The notes beneath the pieces were generated by a model that did no database searches, had not been told where the DNA came from, and was given only the letters and a program-made list of their open reading frames with translations. Positions 15,990 through 25,472 of a stretch of 64,000 nucleotides of DNA are shown in pieces. The stretch's first letter is position 1, and the number at the start of each line of letters is the position of its first letter. The position numbers and the translations under genes are program-made. The DNA is from Viridibacillus sp050279675 (GTDB lineage Bacteria; Bacillota; Bacilli; Bacillales_A; Planococcaceae). Where the stretch lies: assembly GCF_050279675.1 (NCBI RefSeq), contig NZ_JBNNUK010000012.1, positions 1 to 64,000 on the forward strand. Direction: 5' to 3'.

Positions 15990-17873
15990 TTATTGGTTCA
16001 CAATGTCCTGTAAGTATTCCCATCGTTCAATAAGGTGCTCATAGTTTGCATTTAGTTCTTCCAGTTCAGCAGTTAATTGTTGAAGTTTTGTGAAGTCCGA
16101 ACCCGCTGTAGATACACCTTCTTCTGCATCCATAATCGCTTCTTCTAATTTTGCAATATCAGCTTCTATTGTTTCCCATTCTTTTTGCTCTTTAAATGAA
16201 AGTTTTTTCTTTTGAGTTTTCACTTTTTGTTCTTTTGGTTTATCAACTTTTTCTTCTTTCACAGGTGCCGGTGTAGCTCCAAGTGCTGCTAAATATTCAC
16301 TGTAGATATCGAGACTTTCGTCAACTCCACCTTGTCCATCTAATATCCATAGCTTTTTCGCAATACGATCTAAGAAGAAACGGTCATGGGAGATAGTTAC
16401 TACAACACCTGGGAATTGTTCAATAAAGTCTTCTAAAACAGAAAGCGTTTCGATATCTAAATCATTTGTAGGTTCATCTAGTAAAAGTACATTAGGTTGT
16501 TCCATTAACAATTTCAATAGATAAAGACGTTTACGTTCTCCACCAGAAAGCTTTCCAATTGGCGTCCCATGCGTATGCAATGGGAATAAAAAGCGTTCTA
16601 ACATCGATGCAGCTGAATGATGTTCTCCTTCTGAATCTTGAATATCATTAGCTGACTCACGTATATACTCAATCATACGTTGACTGTCATTCATTTGTGG
16701 TAGTTGCTGTGTAAAATGAGCAATACGGACTGTTGATCCTACTTCGATTCGACCTTGGTCAGGTGTAATTTCACCAGCAAGCATTTTCAAGAGTGTACTT
16801 TTCCCTGCTCCATTTGCACCGATAATACCAATGCGATCACCTTGCTGTAAAAGGAATGAAAAGTCTTTAATTATATGACGTTCACCAAAAGATTTTGTGA
16901 CACTCTCTGCCTCCAACACTTTTTTCCCTAGTCTTGATGTTGCTAAACCAAGCTCCAGACCACCATCATCTGAATTGCGATCAATATTATCAGATAGTTC
17001 TTCAAAGCGCTGGATACGGGCTTTTTGCTTAGTTGAACGGGCTTGTGCTCCGCGACGAATCCATTTTAACTCTGAGCGATAACGGTTGCGCATTTTCGCT
17101 TGAGTAGCAACAGCCATTTCTTCACGAATCGCTTTGGATTCTAGATAGTCACCATAATTACCTTTATGCTTGTACAATGTTTGATCTGCGAGTTCATAGA
17201 TATGCGTAGAAATTTCATCAAGGAAATAACGATCATGGGTGATAAAAATGACTGCACCTTTTAAACGTAGTACCATCTCTTGTAGCCATTCAGTTGATTG
17301 CACATCCAAATGGTTAGTTGGCTCATCTAATAAATATAAATCTGCAGGTTCAATTAGTACTTTCGCTAAAGCTACACGCTTTTGTTGACCACCAGATAGG
17401 TTGGTTACTTGTTCATCAAACATTTCAATGCCAAGCTTGGTCAGAGCTGTTTTCGCTAATGCATTAACATCCCACGCTTGCTGTGTATCCATTTCTTGCT
17501 GCAAACGGAATAATTGAGTCTGTAATTGTGATGATTCTGGATTTTTGCCTAGCAAAGAGAGTGTATCTTCATAATCACGATTTAATTTTAAAATCGGTGA
17601 ATCGCCTGAGAATACAGCTTGTAATACTGTCTCATCTTGAGCAAATTCTGGATTTTGAGGTAAATGTGCGATGCGGTATTTGTTTGGGTGATCTTTGTCA
17701 ATTTGGTCTGCATCAAGTTCTCCAGCCAGTATAGACATAAGAGTAGATTTACCAGTGCCATTTATGCCAATTAAACCTGCACGTTCACCACTATAAATAG
17801 TGAAGTCAATATTTTTGAATAGAGTTTTATCTCCGACCGTTTTTGTTAAGTTAGATATAATTAAATGGCTCAT
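15990..17873 (-). CDS. yfmR: ABC-F ATPase, YfmR/Uup type
   Basis: A 627-residue soluble protein with two ABC ATPase domains. Walker A sites are GINGTGKST (about 36) and GANGAGKST (about 351). Signature motifs are LSGGQQKR and LSGGERKR, with DEPTNHLD and DEPTNDLD Walker B boxes. The inter-domain linker is basic, as in ribosome-binding ABC-F factors, and there is a C-terminal coiled coil (about 560-627). There are no membrane segments. Such proteins bind the ribosomal E site and rescue stalled translation. The start overlaps the preceding HD gene by 4 bp (ATGA). Confidence 0.92.
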   Translation of the reverse strand: MSHLIISNLTKTVGDKTLFKNIDFTIYSGERAGLIGINGTGKSTLMSILAGELDADQIDKDHPNKYRIAHLPQNPEFAQDETVLQAVFSGDSPILKLNRDYEDTLSLLGKNPESSQLQTQLFRLQQEMDTQQAWDVNALAKTALTKLGIEMFDEQVTNLSGGQQKRVALAKVLIEPADLYLLDEPTNHLDVQSTEWLQEMVLRLKGAVIFITHDRYFLDEISTHIYELADQTLYKHKGNYGDYLESKAIREEMAVATQAKMRNRYRSELKWIRRGAQARSTKQKARIQRFEELSDNIDRNSDDGGLELGLATSRLGKKVLEAESVTKSFGERHIIKDFSFLLQQGDRIGIIGANGAGKSTLLKMLAGEITPDQGRIEVGSTVRIAHFTQQLPQMNDSQRMIEYIRESANDIQDSEGEHHSAASMLERFLFPLHTHGTPIGKLSGGERKRLYLLKLLMEQPNVLLLDEPTNDLDIETLSVLEDFIEQFPGVVVTISHDRFFLDRIAKKLWILDGQGGVDESLDIYSEYLAALGATPAPVKEEKVDKPKEQKVKTQKKKLSFKEQKEWETIEADIAKLEEAIMDAEEGVSTAGSDFTKLQQLTAELEELNANYEHLIERWEYLQDIVNQ

Positions 17874-18499
17874 AATTCCCCGTCTCTTTCATTTTTAAGC
17901 TGTTTTAAAAAGCATACCATAAATTCATGTCGTTCTTTAGCCATCTGCTTGCCTTTTGCTGTTGTCATTAAATCTTTAAGTAACAATAGCTTTTCATAAA
18001 AGTGTGTAACAGAAGCTGTTTGTTTATTGCGATAGTCTTCAACCGACATATTATGGCGTGCTTCTTCTTGGTCATCATAGAGTTTGCGACCTTTCGCTCC
18101 TCCGAATGCAAATGTTCTTGCAATACCAACCGCTCCAATGGCATCTAAGCGATCTGCATCACGCACGATTTGCGCTTCAATGGATGTGGCTTCTAATTGG
18201 TTGCCTCCATTGTAAGAAACTGAAGCAATGATTTCTCGAATTATTTGTTGTGTTTTTTCAGATATATTAAGTTGTTGTAAAATTCGTTGTTCATTTTCTT
18301 TTGAATCTGTATATTTAGAATCACTTACATCATGTAATAAAACTGCGAGTTCTACTATTTCAGTATCTGCTGAGGGTTCCGTTTTTAAAATTGCTTTTGC
18401 ATTTTGCATTACTCGTTCAATATGTTGCCAATCATGACTTGCATCAAACTGATTATAAATATCTTTTACCATTTGCTCACATTGTTCTACTATTTTCAA
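17870..18499 (-). CDS. HD-domain phosphohydrolase
   Basis: A 209-residue hydrolase of the HD superfamily: H-x(n)-HD-D pattern in SHDWQHIERV, LLHDVSD and RDADRLDAIGAVGIARTFAF. It resembles YedJ-type proteins that act on nucleotides or other phosphate esters; the substrate is unknown. The start is a TTG at 18499 with GGAGG seven bases upstream. It heads the unit HD hydrolase, yfmR, cvfC. Its start sits right behind the terminator of the mccB operon. Confidence 0.85.
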   Translation of the reverse strand: MKIVEQCEQMVKDIYNQFDASHDWQHIERVMQNAKAILKTEPSADTEIVELAVLLHDVSDSKYTDSKENEQRILQQLNISEKTQQIIREIIASVSYNGGNQLEATSIEAQIVRDADRLDAIGAVGIARTFAFGGAKGRKLYDDQEEARHNMSVEDYRNKQTASVTHFYEKLLLLKDLMTTAKGKQMAKERHEFMVCFLKQLKNERDGEL

Positions 18500-18515
18500 T
18501 TTTGTTCCTCCTAAA

Positions 18516-18546
18516 TAAAACAGCTACCCTCTATTATAAAGGTAGC
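18516..18546 (-). terminator. Terminator of the yrrT-mccA-mccB operon
   Basis: On the minus strand GGCTACC...GGTAGC is followed by TGTTTTATTT, just ahead of the HD gene's ribosome site. Confidence 0.6.
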
Positions 18547-18572
18547 CAATCACTTTGTTTCTATTTATTTTA

Positions 18573-19703
18573 TTATAATGCTTGCGCTAAGTCTTCTAGT
18601 AAATCTTCTACATCTTCAATACCTACTGAAATGCGTACAAGTCCATCTACTATCCCAAGTTCTGCACGACGTTTTGCAGGAATAGAAGCATGTGTCATAC
18701 GAGCTGGGATGGATATCAAGCTTTCTACTGCACCAAGACTTTCTGCTAATGTAAAATAACGTAACTTCGAGAGCATTTCTTCTGCTTTTTTTGCACTTCC
18801 TACATCAAAAGAAATCATACCGCCAAAGCCAGTTGCTTGTGTCTTTTGTAATTCATGACCTGGGTGTTTTTTTAATCCTGGGTAATATACTTTTCCTACC
18901 TTACTATTTTGTTCCAAAAATTCTGCGATCCTTTGCGTATTTGAATTTACTTCTTCTACTCGAATTGGCAAAGTTTTTATTCCGCGCATTAATAACCATG
19001 AATCCTGAGGCCCTAATATTGCACCTACAGAGTTTTGAACAAAATGTAATCGTTCTGCAAGTTCTGCATTATTTACAACGACAAGACCTGCTATTACATC
19101 ACTATGTCCACCAATGTACTTTGTTGCACTATGCAGAACAATATCCGCTCCAAGTGTAATTGGCTGTTGCAAATAAGGGGTTAAAAAAGTGTTATCGACA
19201 ATTGTTAGTAGTTGGTACTGTTTTGCTAAAGTACTTATCTGCTTTATATCTGTTATTTTCAGCAATGGGTTTGTTGGCGTTTCAATATAGATAGCTTTTG
19301 AATTAGGTTGTATTGCATCTTCTACAGCCTGAATATTAGCTGTATCAACAAAAGTTGCCTCGATACCGAATCGATTTAAAACTTTTGTAAAAACTCTAAA
19401 GGTTCCTCCGTAGACATCATCCGTTACAATAATATGATCACCTTGTTTTAAAAGCATAACTACTGAGCTTATAGCAGCCATTCCTGAACTAAAAGCAAAT
19501 CCGGCATGTCCATTTTCAAGTTCACTGATTAATACTTCTAATGCATGGCGTGTTGGATTTCCTGTTCGAGAGTATTCATACCCACGAAATTCACCAACAG
19601 CATCTTGTTTATAGGTGCTTACTTGATAAATTGGGGTTGATACTGCACCTGTTGTTTCATCGCCAACAATACCAGCATGAATGAATTTTGTTTTTGCTCT
19701 CAT
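18573..19703 (-). CDS. mccB: Cystathionine gamma-lyase/synthase family PLP enzyme
   Basis: A 376-residue Cys/Met-metabolism PLP enzyme. It has YEYSRTGNPTRHALE at the N-terminus, IYIETPTNPLLKITDI, and SATKYIGGHSDVIAG containing the PLP lysine (Lys in SATKY). By operon context it is MccB, converting cystathionine to cysteine in the reverse transsulfuration pathway, with possible homocysteine lyase activity. Its ATG directly follows the stop of mccA with no gap, indicating coupled translation. Confidence 0.92.
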   Translation of the reverse strand: MRAKTKFIHAGIVGDETTGAVSTPIYQVSTYKQDAVGEFRGYEYSRTGNPTRHALEVLISELENGHAGFAFSSGMAAISSVVMLLKQGDHIIVTDDVYGGTFRVFTKVLNRFGIEATFVDTANIQAVEDAIQPNSKAIYIETPTNPLLKITDIKQISTLAKQYQLLTIVDNTFLTPYLQQPITLGADIVLHSATKYIGGHSDVIAGLVVVNNAELAERLHFVQNSVGAILGPQDSWLLMRGIKTLPIRVEEVNSNTQRIAEFLEQNSKVGKVYYPGLKKHPGHELQKTQATGFGGMISFDVGSAKKAEEMLSKLRYFTLAESLGAVESLISIPARMTHASIPAKRRAELGIVDGLVRISVGIEDVEDLLEDLAQAL

Positions 19704-20639
19704 TTAAACAGTCCCCTCTTCAAATAATTCGTATATTGATTGACTTAAATAGCGTTCACTCGAATCAGCAAAAATGGTGACAATATTACTTCCTGGTTTA
19801 ACCACTTGAGCTTCTAGTAGAGCGGCGTGGAAAGCTGCTCCGGCAGAACTCCCTACAAGTAGGCCTTCTTTCTTAGCTAACTCTTTTAATGCGTAGAAAG
19901 CATCCTTATCGTGTATAGTATGGATGGCATCAAAATACGATTTTTCCATATAATCAGGTAAAAACTCCATTCCAATACCTTCCGTAACATGCGATGCCGC
20001 CTTTCCTCCATTTAAAATGGAGCCAACTGGTTCTACAATGACTGTTTTCAACGTGGCTTTTTGGCTTTTTAAGTAACGAGCCGTTCCCATGAAAGTTCCT
20101 CCAGAACCTGCCCCTGCTACAAACACATCCAGGTTCCCATCTAAATCTTTCCAAATCTCAGGACCAAGTGTATATTCATATGTTGCAGGATTTGCAGGAT
20201 TGGAGAACTGTGACGGTGAAAAAGAATCCGGAATTTCTTCAAGCAGTTCATTTACCTTTTTAATAGCACCATGCATTCCAAATGCTGTTGGTGTATTGAT
20301 TATTTCTGCACCTAAAGCTTTCATTAATGTTTGTTTTTCTTGACTGAATTTTTCAGGAACAACGAATTTTACATGATAATTTTTCCCTATTGCAGCAAGT
20401 GCTAAACCGATTCCCGTATTGCCGGCAGTTGCCTCAATTATCGTACTACCCGGGCGTATTACACCCCTATTCTCCGCGTCCTCCAATAATGAAATACCAA
20501 GACGATCTTTGACACTTCCACCAGGATTTAAATACTCTAATTTCGCAAATATTCGACAATTATTAGGAATCTTAATATGGGTAATCTCCATTAAAGGTGT
20601 ATTGCCTATTAATTGTCGAACATTATTATACAAAGCCAT
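19704..20639 (-). CDS. mccA: Cystathionine beta-synthase / cysteine synthase family enzyme
   Basis: A 311-residue fold-type II PLP enzyme with PGGSVKDRLGISLL (PLP Lys in SVKDR), EATAGNTGIGLALAA and AGSGGTFMGTARYLK. Context with yrrT and mccB points to MccA, which condenses O-acetylserine or serine with homocysteine to cystathionine. It was started at 20639, where AAAGGTGGATTAAAT precedes ATG; an upstream ATG (20675) would overlap yrrT. It is the middle gene of the sulfur-recycling operon. Confidence 0.92.
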   Translation of the reverse strand: MALYNNVRQLIGNTPLMEITHIKIPNNCRIFAKLEYLNPGGSVKDRLGISLLEDAENRGVIRPGSTIIEATAGNTGIGLALAAIGKNYHVKFVVPEKFSQEKQTLMKALGAEIINTPTAFGMHGAIKKVNELLEEIPDSFSPSQFSNPANPATYEYTLGPEIWKDLDGNLDVFVAGAGSGGTFMGTARYLKSQKATLKTVIVEPVGSILNGGKAASHVTEGIGMEFLPDYMEKSYFDAIHTIHDKDAFYALKELAKKEGLLVGSSAGAAFHAALLEAQVVKPGSNIVTIFADSSERYLSQSIYELFEEGTV

Positions 20640-20671
20640 ATTTAATCCACCTTTTAAACACTTTTTATAAA

Positions 20672-21319
20672 TCATTTTTTACTTGTCTTGATTGCTTCCA
20701 TATACCAAACATAATCGTTTAATTGTTCAAACTTTACGTCAAAACCTGCTTGTTGAAACATTATTTGTAGTTTTGGAATTGTTGTATAATACTCACGTTC
20801 TAGATCATCAGCGACTTCATGAAAGCCACGAGCTCTCTCCTTAGTTATCATTGCTTGTTTATGCTCTTCAGTTGCAAATGCCGTATCTGCAAAAATTATT
20901 TTTCCTCCAGGTTGTAATAACTTGGAATAGGTTATTAGAGCTTCTAGTTTTTCCCCATCCGTTAAATGATGAAACACGTAGGTGCTAACGATTGAATCTA
21001 TATGTTTAATTTCTATTTCGAAGTTTTGTAAATCACCGTTGATAAGCTGAACATTAGGACATCTTTTCCTCGTAATTTCAAGCATAGTCTCATGTGGTTC
21101 AATACCAATGACTTTTCTTCCAGCAGCCTCCAACTTAAACGTCAAATTTCCTGTACCAGTTCCAAATTCAATTACGGTACCTGTTGAAGCGTTTGCAACT
21201 TTGTCTAATATACTTTCATATCCTTCGAAAACATCACGATATTCCTTATGCTGACCAGTTACTGATGCTTCGTATGACTTCGCCCATTCATCGAAAAGAT
21301 AAATAAATTCCCTCCCCAT
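20672..21319 (-). CDS. yrrT: YrrT-like SAM-dependent methyltransferase
   Basis: A 215-residue class I methyltransferase. VIEFGTGTGNLTFKL is the SAM-binding motif I (about residues 49-63) and IVSTYVFHHLTDGEKL is the later acidic/aromatic segment. It matches YrrT, whose gene in B. subtilis opens yrrT-mtnN-mccA-mccB. Here mtnN is absent from the operon. It starts MGREF at 21319 with AGGGG upstream. The methyl acceptor is unknown; a role in SAM/homocysteine recycling is inferred from context. No S-box or CymR box was recognised upstream. Confidence 0.85.
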   Translation of the reverse strand: MGREFIYLFDEWAKSYEASVTGQHKEYRDVFEGYESILDKVANASTGTVIEFGTGTGNLTFKLEAAGRKVIGIEPHETMLEITRKRCPNVQLINGDLQNFEIEIKHIDSIVSTYVFHHLTDGEKLEALITYSKLLQPGGKIIFADTAFATEEHKQAMITKERARGFHEVADDLEREYYTTIPKLQIMFQQAGFDVKFEQLNDYVWYMEAIKTSKK

Positions 21320-21462
21320 TCTTACGGCCCCCTATCTTTATTAATCATATATAAATACTTGGTGTTAGGTCTTAGTTTGCCTTCAAAATTAGTCATAACA
21401 CTTTTCTCCACTATATGACTCACTAATCTTATTGGTGAAAACTTTTTTAATGGAACACAAAT

Positions 21463-21514
21463 AAAAAAAAGAGTTGTCTAAAGTTGAATTTAAATCAACA
21501 ATTAGACAACTCTT
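21463..21514 (-). terminator. Terminator of fhs
   Basis: Arms AAGAGTTGTCTAA and TTAGACAACTCTT form a 13-bp perfect stem with an inner hairpin. The minus strand continues in TTTTTTTT. Confidence 0.85.
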
Positions 21515-21529
21515 CATTCAATTCAATAC

Positions 21530-23209
21530 TTAAAATAGTCCAACAGCATTACCTTCAGCATCGACATCCATTTTCAATGCTGCTGGAGCTTTTGGTAAAC
21601 CAGGCATTGTCATAATATCTCCTGTTAAACAAACGAGGAACTTAGCCCCTAGTTTAGGAATAATTTCTCTTACTGTTACTGTAAAGTTTTCTGGACGACC
21701 TAATAAGGTTGGTTGGTCAGATAAAGAATACTGTGTTTTTGCCATACAAATCGGTAGAGCATCCCAACCGAATTTTTCGATTTGTGCTATTTGTTTTAGT
21801 GCTTTATCTGTGAAGTGAACATCCATTCCCCCGTATACCTTTTGAACAATTGTACGGACTTTTTCTTCAATTGGCGCTGAGACATCGTAAAGTGGCGTGA
21901 AGTTATTTCCTTCGTCAATAACAGATAGTACTTGTTTAGCTAATTCAATACCACCTTTACCGCCTTCTTCCCAGACATTCGTTCGAGCTATTTTCACATT
22001 ATTTTCTCTACACCAATTTAAAATAACAGAAAGTTCTTCTTCTGTATCTGTGATGAAGCGATTTAATGCGATGATAGGTTCAACACCGAAGTTACGAATT
22101 GTATCCACATGCTTAGCTAAATTTTCAATTCCTTTTTTAATTGCTTCTACATTTTCTGCTTTCAATTCGGTTTTCAGTGCTCCACCGTGCATTTTCAATG
22201 CGCGAACTGTGGCAACAATTACAACCGTACTAGGTTTGAATCCACCTTGCATTGCTTTAATATTCATAAATTTCTCAGCACCTAAATCTGCGCCAAATCC
22301 CGCTTCTGTCACAACAATGTCCGCTAACTTACGTGCTGTATTTGTTGCAGCTATCGAATTACACCCATGTGCAATATTAGCAAATGGACCACCGTGAATA
22401 ATAGCTGGGGTCCCTTCTATTGTTTGAACCAAATTAGGCTTAAAAGCATCTCTTAACAATAGAGTTAGTGCACCTTCTACTCCTAAATCACGAACAAACA
22501 CTGGTTCTCGCTGATACGTATAGCCAATAACAATATCCGAAATACGTTTTTTCAAATCTTGTAAATCTTTTGCTAAACAAAATATAGCCATAATTTCTGA
22601 AGCTACAGTTATATCGAAGCCGTCTTCTCGTGGTGTTCCTTGCATAGGACCACCTAAACCAATAACAATATTACGCAGTGCTCTATCATTCATATCTAAG
22701 CATCTTTTCCAAATAATACGTCGTGGGTCTATTTGCAACACATTACCTTGCTGGATATGATTATCTATTAATGCAGCAAGGGCATTATTTGCAGTAGTAA
22801 TTGCATGGATGTCCCCAGTGAAATGAAGGTTAATATCATCCATTGGTAATACTTGAGCGTATCCACCACCAGTTGCCCCGCCTTTCATACCCATTATCGG
22901 GCCTAGTGAAGGCTCTCGTAATGCAACGATGACTTTTTCATTTAGTTGGTTAAGTGCATCAGCAAGTCCTACGGTCACAGTTGATTTACCTTCGCCAGCT
23001 GGTGTAGGGCTGATCGCTGTTACAAGAACGACTTTTGCTGAAGATGTGTTTTTGTTTAGTTTTAATGGATTGATTTTCGCTTTATAGTTTCCGTAAAGTT
23101 CCAGTGCATCTTGTGGAATACCTGCTTTTTCGGCAATCTCCTTAATAGGGCGCATTGTAGCATTTTGTGCGATTTCCAAATCTGATAAAGGTTGAGCGGT
23201 TTTAGACAC
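21530..23209 (-). CDS. fhs: Formate-tetrahydrofolate ligase
   Basis: A 559-residue enzyme that makes 10-formyl-tetrahydrofolate from formate, THF and ATP for purine synthesis and initiator-tRNA formylation. The P-loop PTPAGEGKSTVTVGLADAL starts near residue 68. Other family blocks are REPSLGPIMGMKGGATGGGY and GGPFANIAHGCNS. Length is normal for the family. The start is GTG at 23209 with AGAGGG eight bases upstream. Monocistronic, with a strong terminator. Confidence 0.96.
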   Translation of the reverse strand: MSKTAQPLSDLEIAQNATMRPIKEIAEKAGIPQDALELYGNYKAKINPLKLNKNTSSAKVVLVTAISPTPAGEGKSTVTVGLADALNQLNEKVIVALREPSLGPIMGMKGGATGGGYAQVLPMDDINLHFTGDIHAITTANNALAALIDNHIQQGNVLQIDPRRIIWKRCLDMNDRALRNIVIGLGGPMQGTPREDGFDITVASEIMAIFCLAKDLQDLKKRISDIVIGYTYQREPVFVRDLGVEGALTLLLRDAFKPNLVQTIEGTPAIIHGGPFANIAHGCNSIAATNTARKLADIVVTEAGFGADLGAEKFMNIKAMQGGFKPSTVVIVATVRALKMHGGALKTELKAENVEAIKKGIENLAKHVDTIRNFGVEPIIALNRFITDTEEELSVILNWCRENNVKIARTNVWEEGGKGGIELAKQVLSVIDEGNNFTPLYDVSAPIEEKVRTIVQKVYGGMDVHFTDKALKQIAQIEKFGWDALPICMAKTQYSLSDQPTLLGRPENFTVTVREIIPKLGAKFLVCLTGDIMTMPGLPKAPAALKMDVDAEGNAVGLF

Positions 23210-23370
23210 AGCAGATCCCTCTTTCGTTTACTTTATTCTTTTCTAGTGTTATAGGTAATGAGATGAAATTTTTAAAATTTTCTATCTAAGATTATTATAA
23301 AGTACTTTCCTCAACAAAACATTTGCTAATTCGACAATCAATTGACAATTTCTATCATGAGAGACGGCTA

Positions 23371-23397
23371 TGAACTGCACCCAAAATTTTGGACACA
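23371..23397. mobile_element. Solo IS3-type terminal inverted-repeat-like sequence
   Basis: TGAACTGCACCCAAAATTTT followed by GGACACA has the look of an IS3/IS150-group end (TG, CTGCACCC, AAA..TTGGACA). No transposase or second end was found nearby, so this is at most a remnant. Confidence 0.35.
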
Positions 23398-23486
23398 ATC
23401 TACAATTTGAAGTGCTTTTATTCTGGTTAAATTTTCAATCGAAGAAAAAATTAATCCAATAACATACTACTTAAATTTTCAAGTCT

Positions 23487-23597
23487 TTACTCTCTGGAGG
23501 CACCATCTTTCGGGAAAGGAATTTCCCGCTCACCTTTTGAAAAGTTTAATTTGGGAGAGACCTCTTCAATTGTTCCTACTATACCCAACCCAAGCAT
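23487..23597 (-). pseudogene. Unidentified 36-codon fragment
   Basis: ATG at 23597 opens MLGLGIVGTIEEVSPKLNFS and ends PFPKDGASRE at a TAA (23487-23489). The frame is open for several codons before the ATG (IGKGNFHL). It reads as a protein piece rather than noise, but no family is recognised and there is no close ribosome site. Confidence 0.3.
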
Positions 23598-23690
23598 TAA
23601 ATGAAAATTACCTTTCCCTATAGTCTATCTACGTTTTTAATATTTGCTTAACACTCATATATGTTACTTTTATTAACACTTCATTTTTAC

Positions 23691-23898
23691 TTATTTCAGT
23701 AAAGCAATAGCTGTATATGTAAGAACACTAGCATCACCCAATTCATTTTGAATTACCGCTTTCATTTCCTCTCCCCATTCCAAAAATTTCAAGCCAATCA
23801 CCTTTATATTTACCAGAAAATTCAATTAATTTTATCAAAGTTTATAATTTTATCTAACCAATTAACCCCTACACTTCCATTTACCTACTGCTATATCG
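23691..23898 (-). pseudogene. Frameshifted relic of an unidentified gene
   Basis: Successive protein-like pieces lie end to end in different minus-strand frames: DIAVGKW, SVGVNWLDKIINFDKIN, KLIEFSGKYKGDWL and KFLEWGEEMKAVIQNELGDA running to TYTAIALLK and a TAA at 23691-23693. At least three frame changes are needed. The last piece is also open from a local ATG with GGGGAGAGG upstream (24 codons). Family unknown. Confidence 0.45.
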
Positions 23899-23975
23899 AA
23901 CTATAACAAGATGCCATCTTTTTCAGTGAATTATTAAATTAGGGAGTTTTCATCATTTACAAAAGTAGCGTCTTT

Positions 23976-24704
23976 TTATTTTTCTTTTGCTTTTTGCACC
24001 TCAAGTAACTCTGAAATAGTTACAAATTTATATCCCTTATTTTTGAGTTCTGGTAGGATTTCTTTCAATGCTTTAATAGTTTGTTCTCTATTCCCACCTC
24101 CATCATGAAAAAGAACTATATTTCCTTCCTTTGCACCTTTTAACACAGTATCTACAATTTTATTAACACCAGGATTTTTCCAATCCATTGTATCTTGATG
24201 CCAAGACCACATAACCACTTTATACCCTTCCTTTACAATTGCATCTATCATCCCATCAGTGTATTGTCCTTCGACAGGTCTGAATAATACGGGAGAATAG
24301 CCACTAATACCATAAATCGTTTCATGTGTTTGTTTAATTTCTTTCATTAAATTTGATATATTGGTTTTTAATGGATGTGTATATGTGTGGATTGCTAATT
24401 CATGCCCATCTTCATACATTCGTAAAACAACTTCGGGATTCTTTTCTGCATTTTCACCCACAATAAAAAAGGTTGCTTTTGCATTGTATTTGGAGAGTAA
24501 ATCTAAAATCTCAGCCGTGTATTTTTTATGAGGGCCATCATCAAACGTCAAGGCAATAATTTTTTCTTCCGTATTTATTTCCCAAACAATCTGCCCTGCT
24601 TGTTCGTAGTACTTTCTTCCTTTATCTGCTGAAGTAATCAATGTGAAATAAAATATAGAGATAAGAATAGCGCATATTGGCAAAATCATAATAGTACGTT
24701 TCAA
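23976..24704 (-). CDS. Membrane-anchored polysaccharide deacetylase (NodB domain)
   Basis: 242 residues. An N-terminal transmembrane anchor (about 3-24, TIMILPICAILISIFYFTL) is followed by an extracellular NodB domain. Motif 1 is TFDDGP (Asp-Asp), motif 2 is the HTYTHP metal-binding pair, and later blocks are MWSWHQDTMDW and IVLFHDGGGNR. The usual RPPYG loop reads RPVEGQY, a modest deviation. It removes acetyl groups from wall glycans, like PdaB/PgdA-type enzymes. The start is proposed at TTG 24704, with GGGGAGTGG upstream; TTG at 24722 overlaps that site. Confidence 0.85.
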   Translation of the reverse strand: MKRTIMILPICAILISIFYFTLITSADKGRKYYEQAGQIVWEINTEEKIIALTFDDGPHKKYTAEILDLLSKYNAKATFFIVGENAEKNPEVVLRMYEDGHELAIHTYTHPLKTNISNLMKEIKQTHETIYGISGYSPVLFRPVEGQYTDGMIDAIVKEGYKVVMWSWHQDTMDWKNPGVNKIVDTVLKGAKEGNIVLFHDGGGNREQTIKALKEILPELKNKGYKFVTISELLEVQKAKEK

Positions 24705-24893
24705 TTTTTCCACTCCCCACAAATAATTTATTTATATATTATTTGTGGATCCAACAAAAAAATACTTAAATAAATCACAAAGCGTAGGAAAAATCGACTT
24801 TCTTCATGTCGAAATTTGCATAGCTTATGTTTTGCGCTTTTAGTTGGTAATACACCAGAAAGCAATTAATGTTACTGATTTGTTGATAGCACT

Positions 24894-25431
24894 TCAAGCT
24901 TCGTTAGATAGGACTAAGACTACAAAGAAAAGAACAACTACGACTTCATTTCGTTCTACCCTTTTCCCCTGTTTACTTAAATCAATCAATTGTTTACTGA
25001 GTTTTTGTAAGTCATCCACGGCCTCAACTGGTTTTAATTTGTCGTATAGGCTGCCCAATTTTTCTATACAGACATTTCTGTGAATTCCCCAAATTACTAA
25101 ATCTTCCTCAAAGAAATCATTTGGATTGCAGTACTTCCATAAATCACAATCAGACCACTTTTCACCTAGCTATTTGTCAATATCATACTCGTCCTTAAAA
25201 AGATAAGATAAAAGGTTTCGTCATAATAATCACTTCTGTAATCAAAATATATATCGCCATTATATCCATACACTTCCATTAAGATAGCTGAATCCCCCTA
25301 GTTTTAGTTATATTTTTTATAGCTTTCTCGTAAGTCTAAATTTCTTCTATCCGTTTCTTTTAGTTTTTTTTATCTAAATCAAGTTTAACGAATCAAAATT
25401 AGTTTATAAATGTTCACTCATTTTCAACCAT
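24894..25431 (-). pseudogene. Heavily decayed gene of about 175 codons, family unknown
   Basis: Protein-like pieces follow one another on the minus strand: LKETDRRNLDLRESYKKYN, GDSAILMEVYGYNGDIYFDY, KDEYDIDK, then LGEKWSDCDLWKYCNPNDFF ... LKPVEAVDDLQKLSKQLIDL ... RVERNEVVVVLFFVVLVLSN to TGA at 24894-24896. Between them are stops, including TAG at 25170-25172, and at least two frameshifts, one at a T run near 25200. An original start may be the ATGs near 25421-25431 behind AAAGGA. The C-terminus was a membrane helix. It belongs to the decayed element that ends in the dead integrase. Confidence 0.55.
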
Positions 25432-25472
25432 TCCTTTATGTGATCGCTATGTGATTTCCTACTTTTTCAATC

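Larger units (their letters stand above)
23210..23975. other. Gene-poor stretch with decayed fragments
   Basis: 766 bp with no intact gene. It contains an IS3-like terminal sequence (23371-23397), a 36-codon fragment (23487-23597) and a frameshifted gene relic (23691-23898), all listed separately. Confidence 0.5.

Noticed and set aside
21320..21462. S-box or CymR operator upstream of yrrT
   Set aside because: No match to either consensus could be recognised by eye.
24844..25083. Plus-strand open frame of 79 codons
   Set aside because: The minus strand over the same DNA carries a coherent though broken protein (24894-25431); the plus frame has no ribosome site and low-complexity composition.
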